Assembly: GCA_026018925.1 (NCBI GenBank)
Contig: JAKSZU010000002.1
Location: forward strand, 56,077,837-56,141,836
Direction: 5' to 3'
From: Tupaia tana
Lineage: Eukaryota > Chordata > Mammalia > Scandentia > Tupaiidae
DNA: 64,000 nt
The translations under genes were made by a program, and so were the position numbers. The notes beneath the pieces were generated by a model. That model worked only from the letters and a program-made list of their open reading frames with translations, was not told where the DNA came from and ran no database searches. Positions 56,286 through 64,000 of the stretch are shown here, piece after piece; position 1 is the stretch's first letter; every line of letters begins with the position of its first letter.

Positions 56286-56331
<46 letters not shown>

Positions 56332-56509
56332 TGAGAAGGCGCCCCATGTAGGGGATGGTCAGCTATAATCCTTTCTCCTCTATTTCTCCTTCCTGGATTT
56401 TGGGCACACATGCACACACACCTTTCTCAAGCTGCTGGTCTGAGACTAAAGCTGTGTAGTTGGCCACATGAGATTCAGCCACCATAGCCACTCCACCACC
56501 AGGTGGCCC
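56221..56509 (-). mobile_element. Diverged tRNA-SINE with GA expansion
   Basis: ATTTGCTAGAGGGCAAGC, a (GA)n run at about 56291-56328, GTGAGAAGGCGCCCCATGTAGGGG, CTCAAGCTGCTGGTCTGAG and CCACCAGGTGGCCC. Flanks TAACATACTTT and TAACATAATTT are the duplication. Confidence 0.85.
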
Positions 56510-56671
56510 TAACATAATTTCATAAATTATTTCTAATTCTTCCACTTGGGTTCTTGTTAGCTCTTTGTCTCACAACCCCAAATATTGCCCATATAATTCT
56601 AAAGAAATAAGGGAAAGAGTAGAAAAAAGTGCATCCAGTTATCTTAGGACATGACACTTATCAATTATGCT

Positions 56672-56735
56672 CATATTTTAGCCAAAAACTCATACTTCAA
56701 TCCCATTTTTCCATAAACTTTTCAAGGCTTTATAG
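56672..56735. mobile_element. MITE-A copy 7, half element
   Basis: GCCAAAAACTCATACTTCAATCCC and TTTTTCCATAAACTTTTCAAGGC is one end plus part of the core. The other end is missing. Confidence 0.65.
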
Positions 56736-57236
56736 TTTGTAAGAACTTATTGGAAAATACACAGGCCTGCTGACTTCAGTATGAAACAAAACAACGTCTC
56801 AACTATTTGCAATTTGTTTGATAAGCTAGAATTATTTCAAAGTTCCCAAATAAACAGAAATCGTTATAATTATGAATAATTAAAATGCTAAACTCAAGAG
56901 GGCACTCAACATTATTACACCATAGAACTCATCCCCTAAGGGTAATGCCTTCAATTAGCTCAGTTTTTACAACAGAAGAAAAATGTGACAATCAGTAATT
57001 GCAGGTATTTAGTTCAAAGAACTAAACAAGCTAACTTCCTTTTAAATCACCTCCTCTAAACCAGCGGAGGCACTACTGTCTTAGATTCTTAGCATTTGTA
57101 CTAATTCTAGAATATAGAAAAGCAACAGATAATAGAAAACAAACAAACAAACACTGCTTTCAAAGTTATGAGTAGATGTACTTAGGCCTTATCAGCTCTT
57201 CTTATTGAGTAGGCTAAAGTAAAAGGTAAGATACAA
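56736..57236. other. Unclassified sequence
   Basis: No gene or named repeat. Confidence 0.4.
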
Positions 57237-57242
57237 CACAAG

Positions 57243-57250
<8 letters not shown>

Positions 57251-57282
<32 letters not shown>

Positions 57283-57536
57283 TGGAGAGGTTTTTGCTAT
57301 AGGGTGTGTGTGCTCTCCAGAAAGACGGAGACAGAGAGACAGAAAGCGAGAAATCACCCCCTAGGGGGGATGGCCACGCCTCAATCCCTTCTCCTCCATT
57401 CTCCTCTCAGGATCTTGGGCATGCACACACACACACACGCCTGGCGTGAGTTTAAGCCACCGGGTCCAGGACTCGAACCGCAGTCAACTACAGGGAGTTC
57501 AGCTACATAGCCATTATGCTAACTGCTGGTCCCACG
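57251..57536 (-). mobile_element. Young long-form tRNA-SINE, long tail
   Basis: About 31 T, GAGAGGTTTTTGCTATAGGG, ATCACCCCCTAGGGGGGATGG, a (CA)n patch and an exact B box on the minus strand. Flanks ACACAAGTGATTTT (57237 and near 57537) are the duplication. Confidence 0.95.
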
Positions 57537-57573
57537 ACACAAGTGATTTTAAGAGGGAGCCTTTTTAAAGATA

Positions 57574-57695
57574 TGAAGGCACTTGAAAAGTTTATGGAAA
57601 AATGGGATTGAAGTATGAGTATCCTGGTGCAAAAATGTTTAAAAATCCATGTATAATCTTTTTATAATATGCATTTTACATGAAAAGGGTTTTTT
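57574..57695. mobile_element. MITE-A copy 8
   Basis: AAGGCACTTGAAAAGTTTATGG opens the element. The core has TTGAAGTATGAGTATCCTGGTGC and CATGTATAATCTTTTTATAATATGC. The right end (TTTTACATGAAAAGGG) is decayed. Confidence 0.78.
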
Positions 57696-59089
57696 TTTGC
57701 TGCTGAACAATAAACTTAATTTTTATAAGCAAGAGTATACTCTAAAGATATAAAATACAGTATAGTAAAAATATAAATCAATCAGTAACAGTCATTTTTA
57801 CTATTATCAAGTATTATATACTGTGAAGAATGGTGTGTGATTTTTTATTCTTTTTTCTATTTTTACTTATATTGTAATTTATGACTTATGTGTAATCACT
57901 ATGCATTTTTGTAGGGTAGAGTAGGGTTTTAAAAAGTGCATATGATGTAGTAAGTTGATATAAACATATTCACCATCTTCAACATATTACCTTATGTTGT
58001 GTACAATTGAAATTCACTCTACTGGTTATTTTGGAAATAAATATTAAATTTTCAATGATGTTCTTTACTGTAAAATATAATTGTAAAGAACAACAGAGTA
58101 ATTAACAGTCAGAAACAAAAAGTCTCATAAATTATTGAGGACAAATTTTTGAAAGCAAAGATAACCTTAATAAAGCCAATTAAAAAAGGATTTGTAATTT
58201 CCATATAGAGGATTGTGAGAAATAAGAGTTATAATCTTAACATTATCTCTGGTACCAATCATTGTTCCAATTAGAGATAGGTAAAATTGTACAAAACTCA
58301 TTAGGAATAGACAGAAAAAGAAAACTTTTACTCACTCACTGTGAGTTCTTGTAAGACCACAGTACTATACTGTATATAAAGAAGTAAGTACTGGAAAAAG
58401 AAAAAAAAATTGAAAAGAGATGTTTAAAAGTGAAGACGTGGTAAAAATCTGTGATTTGATGATTTATAGACTTTACAAAGTTCTTGATTTTGGCCTTCTT
58501 TAAATTCATTCCAAAGAAAAACTTAACTGCATGTAACAGTTTGGATGTTTCCTCTGATTTCTAGTTTTATACAATAAATAATGGTTATAATACTAAATAT
58601 ATAAATGTAATATTCAACCTGTTGAGACAACTGTCTATTAAATAATTGGTGAACTGTACTTAAACTTGCTTGTGTGTATAACAGTGGAACCTGAATTTTT
58701 AGCATGCAGATACTTTCTCTTACAAAGCTCTCAATTGTTTTTCATTTGTTTTTGTTTTGTTGTTACATTTATGGTTTACTGGAAAATATGATACTTATGA
58801 TAGTCATGATTAACACTTTCGTTAAGTCAAGAGAGAAAATGGATGGGGTGTCATAGAGGTATTCAAAATTTAACAGTTCAGAAAATCCTTAGCTCTGCTG
58901 AGAAACTAAAGATGAGAATTTTGTAGTTTATACTTCGGTAATAAGGTGGTTTCCATCCAGTACAGTGATCATCATTCAGTTCATGCATTCTAAAATGTTC
59001 TGTTGTTTTTGATCACTGGAAACTAGGTTCAAAGTACATTCTTGCTCAACAAACTGATGCTATGAATATTAATGTTCCAAGATATTTAC
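57696..59089. other. 1.4 kb AT-rich, unclassified
   Basis: No named repeat with confidence. It could include eroded L1 3' sequence belonging to the next block. Confidence 0.35.
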
Positions 59090-61110
59090 TCTATGTATGT
59101 CTTTGTTAACGAGTTGTGTTTTTTGTAGGCAATATTTAGAGGGGTCTTATTTTTTGTCCTTTGAGCCAATCTGTGGCTTTTAGTTGGGGAATTTAATACA
59201 TTCACATTCAGTGTTATTATCGATATGTGTGGACTTATCCTGTCACTTTATTACTCTTATTTTGTTTTTCCAGTTGCTTTGTGTTCTCTTACTTCTATTT
59301 ATCTCCTTTTAGGTTCCTAGTACAGTATTCCTTTAAGTATTTTCTGAAGACCTAGTTTAGTTTTGGTGATTTTTTTTCAGCTTTTGTTTATCTGGGAATG
59401 ATTTTATTTCTTCTTCTTTGAAGGATAATCTTGCTGGGTATAGTATTCTTGGCTGAAATTGTTCCTTCTTTTTCCCCTGAGTTTTAAATATGTCTTCCCA
59501 CTCTTTCGTTGCATGCATTGTTTCAGTTGAAAAGTCTGATGTTAGTCTAATGGGGGTAACATTTATAAATAACTTGGCAATTCTCTCTTGCCATTTTTAG
59601 AATATTGTCTTTGTCTTTGATTTTACCAATTTGGCTATGATATGCCTTGGAGAAGACCTACTTATGTTAAATCTATTTAGTGACTTTTTTTTTTTTCTGG
59701 ATTTGGATGACAACATGCCTCTTTAAATTTGGAAAGTTTTCAGCTAATATATCATGAAAGAAACTTTCTATGTCTTTACCTGTCTCTTCATCTTCTGGAA
59801 AATCTATTATGTGGACATTTGGCTGTTTAATGTCTAGGATTTCCCACATGTCCTCATTTTTAATGGTTATTCTTCCATTCTTTTCAGTTGCTTGAATTGA
59901 ATCAGAGGTTTTGTCTTCAAGGTCAGAGATTCTTTCTTCTGTGTGGTCTGATCAAGAATTCTGTTTGATTTACTTGCATTGTATTATCTCCAGGAATTCT
60001 GTTTGATTCTTTTTCAGGGAATCTATCTCTTTTTGGAATTCCTCCTTCAAGTCATGGAAGGATTTTCTCATCCCCTGGAATTTGTTGTCTGTTTTCTCTT
60101 GCATGTCATTGAGTTTTGTTATGATGAATATTCTAAATTATTTTTTTCTGACATTTCTGTATTCTCTTGTGTTTTATCCATTGTTGGTGATGAGTTATAA
60201 TGTTCTTTTGGGAGGAAGGTATTTCCTGATTTTCAACTCTTTCTTGGGACTCTTTTGATTTTTTTAAAAGAATTATTTATTTAATTAATTAATTATTATT
60301 TTTAATTTGCTATAGGGCATGTGTGTTCACCAGAGAGAGACCGAGATAGGGCGAGGGAAGTGAGAAAGCAAGCTGCCAGGTCCAGGACTTTAACTACATT
60401 TGGTTATGTTGGAGTTTAGCACCCCAACCACCACCCCACCTACTGGCCTCTTTACTTTGATTCTTTTTGCCATTTGATGCCATACTCATGTCTTCCTACA
60501 TTGGAATGTTTCTGTAGTTGTGTGCTGGTACACTTCCCTATGGTGTAAGTTAGTTCTGTGCCAGTTTCCCCTCTCTACTCTGAGTGAGAGTGTAGAATCC
60601 ACAGTGGGAGTTTTAGGTTCAGGTTATCAGAAGACAGTTTTTTTCCTTTTACTGATGGAAGGGTTGGGGGGTGATAATTCCTCCAAAACCTCTCTATCGT
60701 CAGGTATTTGGTTCCTATATATCCAAACCATTCTGATCCCCATGTGGCTAGAGGCTAAGAAGGACGAGTAGAATGTAAGGTGGTAGTGCAGTTTATGTGC
60801 AGCATGTTTCATGGTGCAGAGACTGGAGCAGCCCCTCTTCCCCCACTGCAGGATGCCGTAGTGGTCACCTCAGGACAGTGGCCTCTGTTTCCTTGCTGCT
60901 CCTGGATAGGTGTGGGGCAGGGCAGCATCAGCACAGCTGAGGCAGCAGCTCCTACCTTCTATCTCTGGGACTGTAGAAACCAAGTGCTAGTCCTTGAAGA
61001 CCAGAGCAGTCCCTCCTCCCCCACTGCAGGCTAGGTGGGGGTCTTTGGTGATTAGCTCAGGTTGAGTGGCCTTTGCTTCTCTGCTGCTCCTTCTGTCACT
61101 GGGACTCTTA
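59090..61110 (-). mobile_element. L1/HAL1-like 5' half, antisense, split by a SINE
   Basis: Read on the plus strand it shows GTATGTCTTTGTTAACGAGTTGTG, AGCCAATCTGTGGCTTTTAG, ACATTCACATTCAGTGTTATTATCG, GGCTATGATATGCCTTGGAG and a helical-region-like AATTTGGAAAGTTTTCAGC. These are the complement of L1 ORF2 start and ORF1. A G-rich 5'-UTR-like part with a diverged tandem repeat follows at 60455-61110. All frames are broken. Confidence 0.75.
60264..60454 (-). mobile_element. Short-form tRNA-SINE inside the L1-like block
   Basis: A TTAATTAATTAATTATTATT tail, TTTGCTATAGGGCATGTG, GTGAGAAAGCAAGCTGCCAGG and CCACCTACTGGCC. Flanks near CTTTTGATTTTTTT and ACTTTGATTCTTTT suggest the duplication. Confidence 0.9.
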
Positions 61111-61271
61111 ATGAATTTTTGAGAGAATCCTTGTACTTTATAAATGTATCAATATACTTGTTCATTTAATTTACAACATTTAGAAAGCATGACCATGTGT
61201 TAAGAGTATATGCTAAATGATTGACAAACTGCATTGTAAGACCAAGCTGACAGGTTGCTAGAAACATATAC

Positions 61272-61272
<1 letters not shown>

Positions 61273-61329
<57 letters not shown>

Positions 61330-61334
61330 ATATG

Positions 61335-61379
<45 letters not shown>
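61273..61379. repeat. Compound TA/TG microsatellite
   Basis: (TA)n, then (TG)n, then TATGTATGTG, then a second long (TA)n; about 107 bp in total. Confidence 0.95.
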
Positions 61380-61382
<3 letters not shown>

Positions 61383-61565
61383 TGTATTTCTATATTCTTA
61401 AAATCATAAAGTTCAGGTACATATGGCCACAGTTTATAACATGAAGTTTTTGTAGTATCATTCCTTATTATTCTAGAAGTTGTAATAGCATTTTTGAAAA
61501 GTTAAATAACAGAAGTATTTAGATTTTTCTCCATCAGAACCTCCTTAATAAATGGTATATAAAAA

Positions 61566-61830
61566 AGGACTAACTCCGTGGCCTCTGCTTGGGACAGCCT
61601 GATCCCATGTGGCCAAGTCCATGGTTCAAGTTTCAGATCTGGCAGCTTGAAAAAGAAGCTGAATGTGTGTGTGTATATATGCTCAAAATTCCAAAAGGAG
61701 AGAGAGATGGAGGAGAAGAGATTATGGTGTGACTATTTCCCTGGGGAGGGAGTTGTTTATCCTTTCCCTCTCTTTTTCTCTGTATCTCTCCAGCAAGTTC
61801 ACTCACCCTATAACCAAAAAACAAAGAAAG
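61566..61830 (+). mobile_element. Diverged tRNA-SINE
   Basis: GGACTAACTCCGTGGCCTCTGC, ATGGTTCAAGTTTCAG, GCTCAAAATTCCAAAAGGAG, CCCTGGGGAGGGAG and CACCCTATAACC. The head is closest to the old copy at 15165. Confidence 0.8.
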
Positions 61831-62905
61831 TATTCAAAATGTTACAAAATTTTTACTTTCTTTGACAGTAGTAAATGGTATTATAATTGTTCAAGTTTTT
61901 CTTAGGTGTTTATAGAGCCAAAATATAAGTTAAGTTGGCAATGGAACAGCAAATAGTAAATACAGTTTTGGAACTAAGAGATTGTAGTAAAATTGACAAC
62001 CGTGACCCAGAAAGGGTTATCTTTTAGTAGCTGCTGCATCAGGAAGACACGTTTAGTTGTTCCTTTAAGTAGAGGAAAAACCTCATTAGAAATGTGGTAC
62101 AAGTGGTTTCAGAAAGATAAATCTCAAGTTCCCAATTCCACTATTAATGATTAGTTGCCCAAGTCTTGTATTTAATTCAAATGGTTATTTTAAATGCCTA
62201 TATTTAATTTAAACATAATTAGCTCAAGTTCAATGTTACTGCTTCATCCATTTTGAAAGTAATTAATAGATAAAATAGCTCAAGCAGTGTTGTAAAATTT
62301 CGATATTGAAAATATTCAGGATCAATCTGCACCTTTTGTTGGTTTCAATCGTGCACGTATAGTGAGCTGTTTACATTAGGCTTGACTGCAGTCTTCAGCA
62401 AGGCTAATGTACAATAGAATAAAATATTGATATGGTCTTGACATTTCCTTTGCACATGAGATATATACTTCTACCTTCCAGCCAATAATCGTCCATAGCT
62501 AAGGATTCTTGTTTAAACTTTAAACGGAATCAAAGTTTAAGAAATTAATTTTGGCCTTAATACATTTAGTAGGAACAGCTGGTTTTACCAGATGATTCAT
62601 AAGTGTGTAAATCAGTATAATAAAATTTCTTGCGTCAGTCAAGTAAATGCAACCAGAAAGTGCTCAGGGAAATGTTTTGATTTTAACTCCTACTTAAACG
62701 AACGGTATGGCCTATATACATAGGCACTGAGAGAGTGAGAAGCAACGCAGAACAATTTTTCCTGGGATAGATATCTGAGGATATTCTAAAACACTCAAAT
62801 AGCCATTTGGAAGGGGTTTCCTGGTGAAATGAGAAACTACATCCATGAATGGCCTACCATCTTCAGTGTGCTTAGGGACAAAATGTCAAGCTACCACATT
62901 TGTCT
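61831..62905. other. 1.1 kb without recognised repeat
   Basis: No gene or named repeat seen. Confidence 0.4.
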
Positions 62906-62909
62906 ATAA

Positions 62910-63180
62910 ATGATGATTGCTACTATTTACTAAGTACCAAATATATTGGGTTGTTGGGAAAGTCATGGTCCATCTTTGCATATAAAAATATAGGAAAAAA
63001 AAGTCATAACTTTTCTAACAATGCAATATATCAGACACTGAACTAAATGTCTAATGAGGTGGTATTAGATCCGTATTACAGAGAAATGAAATGTCTTAGA
63101 GAAGCTAACTTCCTTTCCCAGGTTCACATAATCAAGTGATGGAGCCAAGATTCAAAGCTTCGGTCCATAGCTCTGGATCT
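62910..63180 (-). repeat. MIR antisense, split by MITE-B
   Basis: TGCTACTATTTACTAAGTACC lies before the MITE. After it come CAGACACTGAACTAAATGTC, TATTACAGAGAAATGAAATG and TGATGGAGCCAAGATTCAAAGC. Joined, they follow MIR in reverse. Confidence 0.8.
62944..63031. mobile_element. MITE-B copy 3 inside MIR
   Basis: TATTGGGTTGTTGGGAAAGTCATG and GTCATAACTTTTCTAACAATGCAATA are inverted ends about 86 bp apart. TATA-rich edges fit a TA target site. Confidence 0.82.
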
Positions 63181-63330
63181 CACTGTCCTCAGCTCCCATT
63201 TCAGAGGGCTGGGGAAAACATTCTCATTTGTAAGATACTTACAACCACCTTCATCATCTCCTCCTCCTCCACATCACACCATCATAAAACAGTTCTCTCT
63301 TGTAGTAACAGTGTGAGTTAAAGGAAAGCA

Positions 63331-63562
63331 CTGGGATGGCCCCATGGCCTTGTGGTTTAGGGAGTTAGATCTCTGGCAGCTTGGAAAACACACTGGGCAT
63401 GTGTGCATGTATGCCCAGGATTCCAACAGGGTGGAGAAATGGAGGAGGAGGAACTGTAGTATAACCATGCTCCATTGGGGGCATACTCTCTTTTTTGCCT
63501 TCTCTTACTGTCTTTTTTTTTTTTTTTTTTTCCTCTCTCTGGCAAGGGAACATGCCCTCTGG

Positions 63563-63601
<39 letters not shown>

Positions 63602-63602
63602 A
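63331..63602 (+). mobile_element. Diverged tRNA-SINE
   Basis: GGGATGGCCCCATGGCCTTG, GCCCAGGATTCCAACAGGG, CATGCTCCATTGGGGGC, a T-run interruption and CATGCCCTCTGGCAT, then an A tail of about 35. The B-box half is partly deleted. Confidence 0.8.
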
Positions 63603-64000
63603 AGGCAGAAGAAGCCGGGCCTTCAGGAGAAGGTCCCACATGGTGCCAACGAACTAGATTTTTCAGGGAATGAAAGATTTTCTACTGATAATTCAGCCTC
63701 CAACAAATGAGCTAGTGACAGATCTAAGAGCACTGTAGCTAAACATCCAAATACTAATAGGGTTAAAATATTCCCCAATATCCTCTGAATCTGCTGCTCC
63801 AGCAATCACAACAGAATGGCAAAGAGATTCTAGATCACCTCTGTCTGCTTGCTCCTGAACATTTAGACTGAACTTCAAGAATTTGAAAGAAACACTCCAT
63901 CCATCAGATGACAAGAAATCACCGCCAGATCACGAGAAATATGGGAAAATGAGAAAATACCTCTCCCCCAAGGGAAAAGAGTAACTCTTCCTCATCCACA
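63603..64000. other. Unclassified sequence
   Basis: No gene or named repeat seen. Confidence 0.35.

Noticed and set aside
1-64000. CRISPR array or prokaryotic operon structure
   Set aside because: Repeats are dispersed SINEs, not regularly spaced units; composition and repeat content are mammalian.

Overview
The window looks like ordinary mammalian nuclear DNA with no recognisable gene. Every longer open frame that I followed lies in a repeat or has no recognisable domain. I see no splice-bounded exon series, rRNA, authentic tRNA, CRISPR array or CpG island. The stretch is either intergenic or a large intron.

Organism. Shared ancient eutherian repeats (MIR, L2, Tigger and Charlie DNA transposons, a MaLR LTR, L1 3' ends) show a placental mammal. 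The dominant repeat is lineage-specific: a tRNA-derived SINE of about 250 bp. Its head runs GGGACCAGCAGTTAGCGTAATGG (A box) to GGTTCGAGTCC (B box). Its body contains CCCAAGATCCC, then CCCCCCTGGGGGGTGATTTC, then a TCTCTGTCTCTC pyrimidine run. It ends CCCTATAGCAAAAACCTCTC plus an A tail. From memory this resembles the CYN tRNA-SINEs described in colugos (Dermoptera). I infer a colugo with moderate confidence and could not check it against a database.

Layout. About 45 copies or pieces of this SINE and its relatives are spread over both strands. Many have clear 10-19 bp target-site duplications. They come in a long form (about 250 bp) and a short form (about 150-190 bp) that lacks the middle module. 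Several are nested in older copies (486-1087, 15165-15720, 29491-30070, 34361-34768, 37589-38130). Two families of small palindromic Tc1/mariner-like MITEs are present: MITE-A (eight copies) and MITE-B (three copies). Older layers are a Tigger-like element at 4860-5372, another at 9812-10216 with an internal tandem duplication, a Charlie-like fragment at 13563-13930, a MER5-like fragment at 11318-11450, a MaLR LTR at 22690-23022, L1 3' ends at 10250-10706 and 43857-44905, and an antisense L1/HAL1-like block at 59090-61110 whose 5' region carries a diverged tandem repeat. MIR and L2 fragments fill much of the rest.

Interaction. No genes act together here. The informative structure is the insertion order. 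L2, MIR and Tigger were invaded by MITEs and SINEs; MITE-A was itself invaded by a SINE (11795-12137); old SINEs were invaded by young CpG-rich ones. I found no undescribed molecular system. The most useful observations are the SINE subfamily structure, the two MITE families, the nests and the tandem structure in the L1-like 5' region.
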